NCBI RefSeq assembly: GCF_027533625.1
Contig: NZ_JAQAGZ010000014.1
Location: 62,001-126,000, forward strand
Source: Paenibacillus gyeongsangnamensis
GTDB lineage: Bacteria; Bacillota; Bacilli; Paenibacillales; NBRC-103111
DNA length: 64,000 nt
Direction of reading: 5' to 3'
Below, piece by piece: positions 17,247 through 25,404 of the stretch (its first letter is position 1; each line of letters starts with the position of its first letter). Under the pieces are notes generated by a model. The model was given only the letters and a program-made list of their open reading frames with translations. It was not told the DNA's origin and did no database searches. A program made the position numbers and the translations under genes.

Positions 17247-18062
17247 ATGATTATCAACCACAACATTCCTGCTCTGAACACGTACAACAGACTGGGCGAG
17301 AACACCAACAATGCAAGCAAATCCATGGAGAAACTCTCCTCTGGTCTGCGTATTAACCGCGCAGGCGACGATGCTGCAGGTCTCGCAATTTCCGAAAAAA
17401 TGCGCGGCCAAATCCGCGGTCTTGATCAAGCTTCCCGCAACGCACAAGACGGCATCTCCCTGATTCAAACTGCTGAAGGTGCGTTGAGCGAAACTCATTC
17501 CATCCTGCAACGTATGCGCGAGTTGGCTGTTCAAGCGAGCAACGGTACATACACCACTTCTGACCGTCAGAAATTGGGTTCTGAGGTAGTTCAGCTTCAA
17601 AAGGAAATCAACCGTATCGCATCCCAAACTGAATTTAATACCAAAAAGTTGCTGACTGGTGGTCTCAAAGTTAGTTTCCAAGTTGGTGCAAACTCCGGTC
17701 AAACAATTGCTTTCTCTATCAATAAGATGGTTGTATCTGCATTGATTAACAGCAAAGGTGTAGGCTCTACCTTCAGCTCAGCTACTTTTAGTACTGTTAT
17801 CAGAGACCTCAACAGCGGTATTAACACAGTATCGAAGGAACGCGCCAACATGGGTGCTTACCAAAACCGTTTGGAGCATACAATCAACAACTTGAATACA
17901 TCTTCTGAAAACCTGACCGCAGCAGAGTCCCGCATCCGTGACGTTGACATGGCAAAAGAAATGATGAACTACACGAAGAGCAACATCCTTACGCAAGCAG
18001 CACAAGCTATGCTGGCTCAAGCCAACCAAGCGCCACAAGGCGTACTTCAGTTGCTCCGCTAA
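17247..18062 (+). CDS. hag: Flagellin (filament subunit)
   Basis: A 271-residue flagellin. The conserved D0/D1 ends are clear: [16 protein letters not shown] with [20 protein letters not shown] at the N-terminus, and [18 protein letters not shown] to PQGVLQLLR at the C-terminus. The central region (about 140-190) is short and Ser/Thr-rich ([13 protein letters not shown]), leaving surface Ser/Thr as plausible O-glycosylation sites for the adjacent Maf and pseudaminic acid genes. Codon use is strongly biased toward high expression. Export depends on FliS, and translation on the CsrA/FliW switch. Confidence 0.98.
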   Translation: MIINHNIPALNTYNRLGENTNNASKSMEKLSSGLRINRAGDDAAGLAISEKMRGQIRGLDQASRNAQDGISLIQTAEGALSETHSILQRMRELAVQASNGTYTTSDRQKLGSEVVQLQKEINRIASQTEFNTKKLLTGGLKVSFQVGANSGQTIAFSINKMVVSALINSKGVGSTFSSATFSTVIRDLNSGINTVSKERANMGAYQNRLEHTINNLNTSSENLTAAESRIRDVDMAKEMMNYTKSNILTQAAQAMLAQANQAPQGVLQLLR

Positions 18063-18087
18063 GCCTAGATTCAGATTTCAAAGAAAA

Positions 18088-18117
18088 AGCCAACCCCATA
18101 TCAGGTTGGCTTTTTTT
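18088..18117 (+). terminator. Terminator of hag
   Basis: AGCCAACC (18088-18095), loop CCATATCA and GGTTGGCT (18104-18111), followed by a T-run to 18117. It isolates the strong hag transcript from the glycosylation genes. Confidence 0.9.
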
Positions 18118-18144
18118 CAAAAAAAGAAACGAACGGAGGCAATT

Positions 18145-18429
18145 ATGCAAGAAGGCTATGAAGCATTCCAGGAAATGGTGCATCGAATTTGTTACGCTTT
18201 TTATCGTTACGAAATCCAGAGCGGCTTGAGCCTTATGGAACCTATGACAAAGCAGTTTACTGAGTTACTGGAAAATCATGATTATTCTGAAAAACAACTT
18301 CAGGATATGAATAAACTGCTGGAATTAATATTATTGGCCGTGGAAAAAAAAGATTTTTTGATTGCCGCGGATTTGTTGAAACATGAATTGTGCGTACGTA
18401 TTATGCATCCAAGCAGCTTTCCTGCCTAA
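18145..18429 (+). CDS. Small helical protein preceding the first Maf (paired protein 1)
   Basis: The ATG at 18145 follows GAACGGAGG; an in-frame codon at 18106 lies inside the hag terminator and is rejected. The 94-residue product is predicted almost wholly helical. Its C-terminal part LAVEKKDFLIAADLLKHEL resembles the matching part of the protein at 20444 (LEQQDFVSLCDLLLYEL). Both sit immediately upstream of a DUF115 Maf gene. I do not recognise a named family. A role as partner, adaptor or chaperone of Maf or flagellin is inferred from this repeated arrangement. Confidence 0.7.
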   Translation: MQEGYEAFQEMVHRICYAFYRYEIQSGLSLMEPMTKQFTELLENHDYSEKQLQDMNKLLELILLAVEKKDFLIAADLLKHELCVRIMHPSSFPA

Positions 18430-18440
18430 AGGAGATTTTT

Positions 18441-20447
18441 ATGACATACTTTTACAGCAACGCAGAATTCTTAATGGAATATAACCAATGGCTCCTAAGT
18501 GAGATGGAAGCAGTGGATGCTGATGAAATCGAATTTACTCGTATCGGAGAAGACATTGTTTTTAAGTTGGCTGATGAAAATGGGAATGAATTTTATACGG
18601 CAAGCATTTACGATCCGGTGTTTGAAGCAACACAGTTTCTGGATGGCGTAAATTTTGACAACACCGGCTATATATTGATGGGCATGGGTTCGAGTGCCAT
18701 CATAAAACAAATATTAGAAAACAAAACCGAGACTGCCTGGGTTTTAATCATAGAGAAAGATACAGCGCTTGTGAAGAAGTTCTTGCAGGAGGTGGATCTA
18801 TCGCCTTACCTTGCAGGCAAACCGCAGAGGGTCATCATTTTGACCGATATCATGGACGATTTGCACGAAATTCTGAATGAGTATCTGGTTTCTTTGGTCG
18901 GTTATTATTTTTTGCAAACCGATTTGTTGCGTACCTTTTCCAGCTATCGTCGAGATGCTGCGTATTATGAAGGTGTAGTAGAGGCGATTACCAATCATTT
19001 GCGCACCCATATGACTGCAATGGGAAATTCTTTGGAAGACACTCTGATGGGGATAACAAACGAACTGAAAAATGTTCCTGTCGCTCTGAAGTCTCATCGT
19101 ATAAAGGATCTGCAAGATAAATATAAAGGGAAGCCGATTGTGTGCGTCGCTTCCGGCCCTTCTTTGGACAAGCAACTACCCTTGCTCAAGGAGATCAAAG
19201 GAAAGGCACTGATCATTTGCGCTGAATCGGCGTTTCGCGTGCTAATGAAAAATGGCATCTCTCCTGATGTGGTATGCATTTTAGAGCGAGGAACCAATTC
19301 CTATGATCTCAGTGTAAAAGGGATAGATATTCCGGAAGAGACGGCATTGATTGGGTTAACCGTCATGGATGAACGTATTCCACGAGCATGGAATCAACAT
19401 GTCATTCCCGTATTTAAAGATAACATCACCCATAGCCGTATTATGAACGAAGCGCTCGGGGACCGGGGAACACTTTACAATGGAAGTTCCGTGGCTCATT
19501 TCAATTATTCGCTGGCCCATCACTTAGGCGGGAATCCGATTGTATTTATCGGTCAGGATTTGGCTTTTTCAGAAGAAGGGGTTACTCATAGTAAGGACAG
19601 CTTTTATGTAGATCAGTCCGATGTCGAGATGACCAGTGAGCAGCGCAAGCAAATACAAGATAGCTTGCAAGATGACGAGAGTTTCATTAATAGAACGGTG
19701 TATGTGGACGGATATTATGGTGGAAAGGTCAAGTCAAGAGAACTATGGAGGCAATTTTTGTTTTGGATGGAGCACTTGATAAGCGTTCTGCCTTCTCCAT
19801 TGGTCATTAATGCCACGGAAGGAGGGGCTGACATCAAGGGTACTAGGAAAATGCCTTTCCGGGAAGTAGTCGATCTGTATTGCCAAGAGTCGGTTCCATC
19901 CATCCCTGAGTTGTTTAGGGAATTGCCGCCATTACCAACCGAAGATAATTTGCAGGATACGCTTGGAGATATGGTCTCCTTCTTTAATGATCGGTTGGGA
20001 GAGATGCTTCGTGTCAGTCAGTTCGCGGAAGAGATTTTGCAGGCAATCCAGCAATTACAGACAGAACTGACGAATTCAGATGAAGGTTCGATTGAATTCT
20101 TGGAGATGAAGGCCAGCCGAATCTTGCGAAATGTGGAACATTTGCTGAAGGAAGTATTGAATGATAAGTTACTTTTCTTCTTTTTCCGCCCGCTTCTCTC
20201 GAATTATCATGTGAAAATAAATCCTATTTCCAGGGTTTCTTCGGTGGAGCGACTTAAACAAATTTTGATTCATCAAAGTTATTTTTTGAAAAGGCTGATA
20301 GAGGGCGGAAAACAATTGCTTGACGTTTACGATAAGGGCATCCGCAATGTGGTTCTGAGTCTTGGGTACGATAGCGAAGAACTATATTTGGATGCGAAAC
20401 CGAAATGGGAATTGCCCAACTTAGAAGGAGAGGAAGCCGTATCGTGA
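18441..20447 (+). CDS. Motility accessory factor (DUF115/Maf), predicted flagellin glycosyltransferase, copy 1
   Basis: The start is ATG 18441 with AAAGGAG at 18428-18434. The 668-residue protein is a full-length Maf: an N-terminal domain of about 230 residues, the central DUF115/MptE-like domain with CVASGPSLDKQLPLL and a later GQDLAFSEEGVTHSKDSF, and a C-terminal helical domain rich in Glu and Leu. Maf proteins transfer pseudaminic or related nonulosonic acids to Ser/Thr of flagellin. It shares a GTGA overlap with the next gene, so the two are coupled. The pathway that makes CMP-pseudaminic acid surrounds it. Confidence 0.9.
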   Translation: MTYFYSNAEFLMEYNQWLLSEMEAVDADEIEFTRIGEDIVFKLADENGNEFYTASIYDPVFEATQFLDGVNFDNTGYILMGMGSSAIIKQILENKTETAWVLIIEKDTALVKKFLQEVDLSPYLAGKPQRVIILTDIMDDLHEILNEYLVSLVGYYFLQTDLLRTFSSYRRDAAYYEGVVEAITNHLRTHMTAMGNSLEDTLMGITNELKNVPVALKSHRIKDLQDKYKGKPIVCVASGPSLDKQLPLLKEIKGKALIICAESAFRVLMKNGISPDVVCILERGTNSYDLSVKGIDIPEETALIGLTVMDERIPRAWNQHVIPVFKDNITHSRIMNEALGDRGTLYNGSSVAHFNYSLAHHLGGNPIVFIGQDLAFSEEGVTHSKDSFYVDQSDVEMTSEQRKQIQDSLQDDESFINRTVYVDGYYGGKVKSRELWRQFLFWMEHLISVLPSPLVINATEGGADIKGTRKMPFREVVDLYCQESVPSIPELFRELPPLPTEDNLQDTLGDMVSFFNDRLGEMLRVSQFAEEILQAIQQLQTELTNSDEGSIEFLEMKASRILRNVEHLLKEVLNDKLLFFFFRPLLSNYHVKINPISRVSSVERLKQILIHQSYFLKRLIEGGKQLLDVYDKGIRNVVLSLGYDSEELYLDAKPKWELPNLEGEEAVS

Positions 20448-20800
20448 ATCAAGCTATAATCATTGAAACCTTGGAAAGTATGAAGGGCTACGTACCCAAA
20501 CTTGTCATGGCTTCCGAAACGATCGTTCACGACATTCAAACCCATGAAGGCAATTGGGCAAATGTTTTGGTTGCCTACTTGGAAGGAATCTCTTGGCTGA
20601 CAATGGCCATTGAAGGCATAACGCGATTAGATCAAAATATTTTGGCGGATTGGGATATTAATGCTCTGGCATCGGTTGTTGAACAACTAAATGGATCACT
20701 GGAACAACAGGATTTTGTTTCATTATGTGACCTGCTTCTGTATGAGCTTCAGCCGATATTGAAATCCTTTGAAAACAAGCTGCAGGGTATGATTCAATGA
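20444..20800 (+). CDS. Small helical protein preceding the second Maf (paired protein 2)
   Basis: GTG at 20444 overlaps the TGA of maf1 and follows GGAGAGGAAG; an in-frame ATG at 20405 lies within the upstream gene with no good site. The 118-residue protein is helical, with one moderately hydrophobic segment (LVAYLEGISWLTMAIEGI) that is probably a buried helix. Its C-terminal phrase LEQQDFVSLCDLLLYEL matches the equivalent region of the 18145 protein. It overlaps maf2 by ATGA. The tight coupling on both sides suggests it acts with the Maf proteins. Confidence 0.7.
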   Translation: MNQAIIIETLESMKGYVPKLVMASETIVHDIQTHEGNWANVLVAYLEGISWLTMAIEGITRLDQNILADWDINALASVVEQLNGSLEQQDFVSLCDLLLYELQPILKSFENKLQGMIQ

Positions 20801-22179
20801 GTGCTTGGAATCATAGCATTCAAACGCATAACCGTAGATCGCGTGCGCCACAAGTGGCGCTTGAACATACAAAAAACGGGTTATGGACGGCGTCAGTACG
20901 TAAGGAAGGTATTCCGCCATTTTATCTTCACAGCCGATACGATCCGACAACCGAGGCGCATCGATTCGCGGCTGCTCAACTAAGCAGCATCGGGGAGGAG
21001 AAACCGGATCGTATTGTGCTTTACGGGGCCGGGTGCGGGCATCACGTGAAGGCCCTCTTGGAGCAAACTGAGGATATTGGTGTTCCCTTCGAGGTTTGGG
21101 AAACGAACGTTTCGGCCTTTTTGGATATGGAGCGGGCAGGAATGTTTAAAGAAATTATGGATGAACCAAGACTCATATTTATCGTCTCGGATGACTTGCA
21201 AGTCTTTTCGGAACGTATGAATGTTTGGGAACAAAATCGTGTACACGTTATTGTTCATGAACCTTCCCTACGAGCTATTCCAGAAGAATTAGAGTCTTTA
21301 AAACGCGTTTTGCAAGATTATCAAGTGCATCAAAATAGTGTAATTGTGCACCGTGATTTATTTCACGATAATTTCGCTAGAAATAATCGCAAGGAATGGC
21401 CTTCTGTTTCCGCATTCCATGGTTTGCCCTCCGTTCCCGCAATCGTAATTAGCGCTGGTCCGTCACTTTCAAAATCGTTAGCTTTATTGCCGAATGCGGC
21501 TAAACATTGTTTGCTGGGGTCCGTAGGCACAGCGGTCCCATTGTTGGTTCGCCAAGGTATTCGTCCTGATTTTGTAGTCATGACTGATCCGCAACCAAAC
21601 ATGCTTCAACAATTGGATGGCTGGGATTCTGAGAGCATTCCTTTATTTTTTTTGAGTACCCTTTATTCGGAAGTAGTAGATCGGTATAAGGGGCCTAAAT
21701 TTATCCTTTTCCAGGAAGGATACCCGGCTGCAGAGAGGATGGCTTCGCTCCGAAGAGAAATGCTCGTTCAAACCGGGGGATCCGTTTCGACAACTCTTTT
21801 TTCTCTCGCCCGAATATTGGGGCTGCGTCCGTTATGCTTAGTAGGCCAAGATCTTGCTTATACCGGTAACAAGACACATGTGGAGGGTACGCCGCTCTAT
21901 CAGCAGTTGGAGAGGCAAGTAACGGGGGAGCGTGTGATGGCGTTCGACGGCCAGGGAACGGTTGTTGCTCCTCGTAATTTGCTTCTTTACAAAAAGTGGT
22001 TTGAGGAACAAGCTCGCAGCTGTAACGAGACGTTTTACAATGCAACCGAAGGCGGCGCTTACATCGAAGGGTTTGCTCATGTCACGCTTAGAGAGTTTTT
22101 GGCGAAAATACAAACGATTGATGTCTCAAAAGCACGAGAAATGTTTCAACGGATGGCCCGATCTTCATCAAAGAACTGA
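20797..22179 (+). CDS. Motility accessory factor (DUF115/Maf), predicted flagellin glycosyltransferase, copy 2
   Basis: A 460-residue, shorter Maf. It keeps the DUF115 signature AIVISAGPSLSKSLALLP and the later GQDLAYTGNKTHVEG, equivalent to blocks in copy 1, plus a C-terminal NATEGGAYIEGF matching NATEGGADIKG in copy 1. It lacks the long helical C-terminal domain of copy 1. The start ATG lies in an ATGA overlap with the upstream gene. Two divergent Maf proteins may glycosylate different sites or use different sugars. Confidence 0.88.
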   Translation: MSAWNHSIQTHNRRSRAPQVALEHTKNGLWTASVRKEGIPPFYLHSRYDPTTEAHRFAAAQLSSIGEEKPDRIVLYGAGCGHHVKALLEQTEDIGVPFEVWETNVSAFLDMERAGMFKEIMDEPRLIFIVSDDLQVFSERMNVWEQNRVHVIVHEPSLRAIPEELESLKRVLQDYQVHQNSVIVHRDLFHDNFARNNRKEWPSVSAFHGLPSVPAIVISAGPSLSKSLALLPNAAKHCLLGSVGTAVPLLVRQGIRPDFVVMTDPQPNMLQQLDGWDSESIPLFFLSTLYSEVVDRYKGPKFILFQEGYPAAERMASLRREMLVQTGGSVSTTLFSLARILGLRPLCLVGQDLAYTGNKTHVEGTPLYQQLERQVTGERVMAFDGQGTVVAPRNLLLYKKWFEEQARSCNETFYNATEGGAYIEGFAHVTLREFLAKIQTIDVSKAREMFQRMARSSSKN

Positions 22180-22197
22180 CATGGAGTGGAACTCAAG

Positions 22198-23208
22198 ATG
22201 TATGAAGGAAAAAAAATATTGATTATAGGTGGAACCGGAACGCTTGGACAACATTTAACCCGCTATTTATTGCGCCACAATCCGCAAGTTATTCGGATTC
22301 TGAGCCGCGATGAATATAAACAGTTTGAGATGCAGCAGATGTTTGACGAACACAAGTCCAAACTGCGCTTTCTAATAGGCGACATCCGGGACGCACAAAG
22401 GCTGAATCGTGCTATGGAGGATATCGACTTCGTGTTTCATTTGGCAGCAATGAAGCATGTCCCGTTTTGTGAATATAACCCTTTCGAGGCGGTACAGACG
22501 AACATCATAGGCACTCAAAATATGATTCAGGCAGCCATCCAAAATGGCGTGAAAAAAGTGTTATTCACCTCATCAGACAAAGCGATCTCACCTACAAATA
22601 CTTACGGAGCCTCTAAGCTTATGGCAGAGCGGCTTATATCGGCGGCTGAGTACCAAAAAGGGCCGAAGCAAACCGTATTCGCGGCGGTTCGTTTCGGTAA
22701 TGTAATGGGTTCGCGGGGTTCGGTAATTCCGCTATTTAGCAAGCAGATTAAGGAGAGTCGCTCGGTAACTGTAACAGATTTAAGCATGACGCGCTATATG
22801 ATGACAGCTACGCAGGCTATCACGCTTATGCTGAAAGCAAATGAGATGTCAACGGGCGGAGAAATTTTCGTGCTGAAAATGCCTACGATTATTTTGGCCG
22901 ATCTGGTGGATGTTCTCATCGAGGAAGTCGGCAAAAAATATAATATAACCGACGAGATCGCTCGAAAAGAGATTGGTCTGCGAACAGGTGAAAAACGATA
23001 CGAGGAGTTAATGACAGAGGATGAAAAACTCCAAAGCTGGGAAACATCTGACATGTTCATTATTCCCTCTCCATTCAAAGAAAAATTGAGGGAAAATCCG
23101 TATCCTAACGCCCGAAAAATGCAGGTTTGTGCAGTAAATTCCCATCATGAACAGCCCATCGACCGTGATACGTTAAGGCGCTGGATTCTCGAAGAAAATC
23201 TGGTATAG
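22198..23208 (+). CDS. pseB: UDP-GlcNAc 4,6-dehydratase/5-epimerase, PseB-like
   Basis: PseB makes the first pseudaminic acid intermediate from UDP-GlcNAc. The 336-residue short polysaccharide-biosynthesis SDR shows the glycine-rich GGTGTLGQHL, the LAAMKHVP motif, TSSDKAISPTNTYGASK with the catalytic Lys, and RFGNVMGSRGSVIPLF. ATG 22198 is chosen over GTG 22186 because the Rossmann strand then starts at the usual distance; GGAGTGGA lies upstream. The gene follows maf2 and precedes a cytidylyltransferase, so it probably starts the sugar branch. A related FlaA1/CapD-type dehydratase cannot be excluded from motifs alone. Confidence 0.88.
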   Translation: MYEGKKILIIGGTGTLGQHLTRYLLRHNPQVIRILSRDEYKQFEMQQMFDEHKSKLRFLIGDIRDAQRLNRAMEDIDFVFHLAAMKHVPFCEYNPFEAVQTNIIGTQNMIQAAIQNGVKKVLFTSSDKAISPTNTYGASKLMAERLISAAEYQKGPKQTVFAAVRFGNVMGSRGSVIPLFSKQIKESRSVTVTDLSMTRYMMTATQAITLMLKANEMSTGGEIFVLKMPTIILADLVDVLIEEVGKKYNITDEIARKEIGLRTGEKRYEELMTEDEKLQSWETSDMFIIPSPFKEKLRENPYPNARKMQVCAVNSHHEQPIDRDTLRRWILEENLV

Positions 23209-23219
23209 AGGGACATTTC

Positions 23220-23945
23220 ATGAAAAGCGTAGTCATTATTCAGGCAAGAATGGGATCAACCAGACTCCCGGGAAAAGTTTTAAAAACGTTGATCGATAAA
23301 ACGGTACTTGCACACGTCATTGAAAGGACGCAGGCTTTTCAAAATGTGCAGGAAATCGTGGTTGCTACAACGCGCGGTAGCCAGGACGATCCGATCGTGG
23401 AAGAAGCCAAACGTCTGGGTGTCATGGTTAGCCGCGGCAGCGAGTCGGATGTTTTATCCCGGTATTATGAAGCTGCTTTACAGTTGCAAGCTGATCATGT
23501 AATCCGGATTACCTCAGATTGTCCGCTAATCGAACCGGAAGTCTCCTCGCTTGTGATCCGAGAGTATTTGGAAGATGGGAAATACGATTATATAAGCAAC
23601 ACTTTGGAACGAACCTATCCGCGCGGGTTGGATACGGAAGTTTTTTCGTTTGCGTCGATAGAAACGGCTCATCGCGAAACTAGCAGTACTCATGACCGTG
23701 AACATGTAACCCCATATATTTACAACAACCCCGAACGTTTTCGCTGCCGTTCAATAGTAAGCAGGGAGGATATTCCCGAATACCGCTGGACCCTTGATAC
23801 ACCGGAGGATTGGGAGTTAATTCGGCGAATTTATGAAGCGTTATACCAACCTGGACGATTGTTTTCATGGAAGGAAGCAGCGGCCGTTATGCAAGCAAAT
23901 CCAAGCTGGCTATCGATTAATTCCCATATCGAACAAAAAAAATAG
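23220..23945 (+). CDS. SpsF/PseF-like cytidylyltransferase
   Basis: A 241-residue nucleotidyltransferase of the SpsF (COG1861) type with the start IIQARMGSTRLPGKVL and the ITSDCPLIEP acidic motif. In a pseudaminic acid gene set it most likely activates the sugar as CMP-pseudaminic acid, the donor for Maf. SpsF is not the same subfamily as Campylobacter PseF, so the assignment rests on context. It starts 11 bases after pseB and ends the first sugar cluster. Confidence 0.8.
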   Translation: MKSVVIIQARMGSTRLPGKVLKTLIDKTVLAHVIERTQAFQNVQEIVVATTRGSQDDPIVEEAKRLGVMVSRGSESDVLSRYYEAALQLQADHVIRITSDCPLIEPEVSSLVIREYLEDGKYDYISNTLERTYPRGLDTEVFSFASIETAHRETSSTHDREHVTPYIYNNPERFRCRSIVSREDIPEYRWTLDTPEDWELIRRIYEALYQPGRLFSWKEAAAVMQANPSWLSINSHIEQKK

Positions 23946-24053
23946 TACAATCTAATCTTGTCGCTATTTTATATATAGACTCGCCCAACGCTCAATACGC
24001 TGAAATCGCCTTATAAACATTATAGCCAGCAGTTTAGAGGAGATGTCCTATCT

Positions 24054-25295
24054 TTGATTACAACAAAAATCAATGTTCTTATTCCACAATATTTGAATAA
24101 ATTTTCTTGCATCGGTTCGGATTGTGAAGATAGTTGCTGTTCGGGTTGGCGAGTTGATATTGATAAAGCGACGTATAAGAAATACAGCAAGATACGTGAT
24201 AAAGAATTATCCTCAATGATAAATAATAAAGTTAAACGGACACGTTCGGACGCAACTTCAGAGAATTATGCAGGAATTGAAATGGATTCAAATCATAATT
24301 GTCCGTTTTTGTCGGAACAAAAGTTATGTAAAATTCAGTTGAAATTAGGGGAGGATTACCTTGCCAACATCTGTGCCACCTATCCGAGGACTTTGCAATT
24401 TGTTGACGACGTACTTGAGAAATCTGCATCTATGTCTTGTCCTGAGATAGCGCGGCTTGCTTTGCTAAATCCTAATAAAATGGAATTTGATCTATTGGAA
24501 GAGTCAATCACCGTTCGTAATCAAATGATGAGTCAAATATCCACAAAAGTGGATGCCACTGATCAAATAATAAAATATTTTTGGGATCTACGCTCATTTA
24601 CTATAGATGTTTTACAAAACCGTAATTTTCAAATGTGGGAGAGATTAATTGCCCTTGGGATGTTTTATCAAAAATTGGACGAATATGTGAATAAAGGTCT
24701 GGTTAGCGATATTCCGCAATTGATCTCCTTATATAAATCTATCTTTTCTGAAGATTCATTTAAATCAACTTTAAATGACTTGCCAACAAAAAATACGTTT
24801 CAGTTGAAATTAATCCAAGAAATAGCTGAACAACGTTTTCAACAGTCCATTACTAGCCAGCGTTATTTGGAATGCTTCTCGGAAACGCTGCAAGGAATAC
24901 AATTTTCTGATGAAAGAGAAATTGAAGAAATTTCAGTTCATTATCAAGAAGCTCATGAAAAATATTACCTGCCTTTCATGAAAGAGCATGAATACATCTT
25001 GGAACATTATTTAGTCAATTATGTTTATAAAAACTTAATTCCTATTTCTCGAGGCAATAAAATATTCGATGAGTATATGATCTTGATTGTGCATTACTCT
25101 ATGATTAAATTGCATTTGATTGGAATGGCCGGTTTTTATAAAGTTCAATTTAGTTCGGAGCATGTGATAAAGCTGATTCAATCCTATTCTAAGACTATTG
25201 AACATAACCCTCTATATTTGAAACAGATCATTGAACTTTTACACAGTAGCGGTGTTAATTCAATGGCGTATATGGCATTATTAATTAAAAATTAA
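24054..25295 (+). CDS. fliB: FliB-like flagellin lysine N-methylase
   Basis: The start is TTG 24054 behind GAGGAGA (24037-24043). The 413-residue protein has the FliB signature CIGSDCEDSCCSGW near residue 19, followed by CPFL, KLCKIQ and NICATYPR with further Cys residues; the set probably binds an iron-sulfur cluster. FliB methylates surface lysines of flagellin in Salmonella. The remaining length is helical and poorly conserved. The gene is much more AT-rich than the rest of the window and uses a rare start codon, consistent with horizontal acquisition. It lies between the sugar genes and fliD. Confidence 0.85.
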   Translation: MITTKINVLIPQYLNKFSCIGSDCEDSCCSGWRVDIDKATYKKYSKIRDKELSSMINNKVKRTRSDATSENYAGIEMDSNHNCPFLSEQKLCKIQLKLGEDYLANICATYPRTLQFVDDVLEKSASMSCPEIARLALLNPNKMEFDLLEESITVRNQMMSQISTKVDATDQIIKYFWDLRSFTIDVLQNRNFQMWERLIALGMFYQKLDEYVNKGLVSDIPQLISLYKSIFSEDSFKSTLNDLPTKNTFQLKLIQEIAEQRFQQSITSQRYLECFSETLQGIQFSDEREIEEISVHYQEAHEKYYLPFMKEHEYILEHYLVNYVYKNLIPISRGNKIFDEYMILIVHYSMIKLHLIGMAGFYKVQFSSEHVIKLIQSYSKTIEHNPLYLKQIIELLHSSGVNSMAYMALLIKN

Positions 25296-25340
25296 TTTCT
25301 TTGGTGAACCATATTTATATGAAACTATAAAGAAATAGCA

Positions 25341-25367
25341 AATAAAACTTGGGTTTTGTGCCGATAT
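25341..25367 (+). promoter_or_regulatory. Sigma-D-type promoter of fliD
   Basis: GCCGATAT (25360-25367) is an exact consensus sigma-D -10. The best -35 is TAAA at 25343-25346 (13-base spacing, short) or AATA at 25341-25344 (15 bases). Placement 38 bases before the fliD start supports it. Confidence 0.65.
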
Positions 25368-25404
25368 AAAGAGTAAACCAATATCACATGGAGAGGTGAT
25401 CGTA

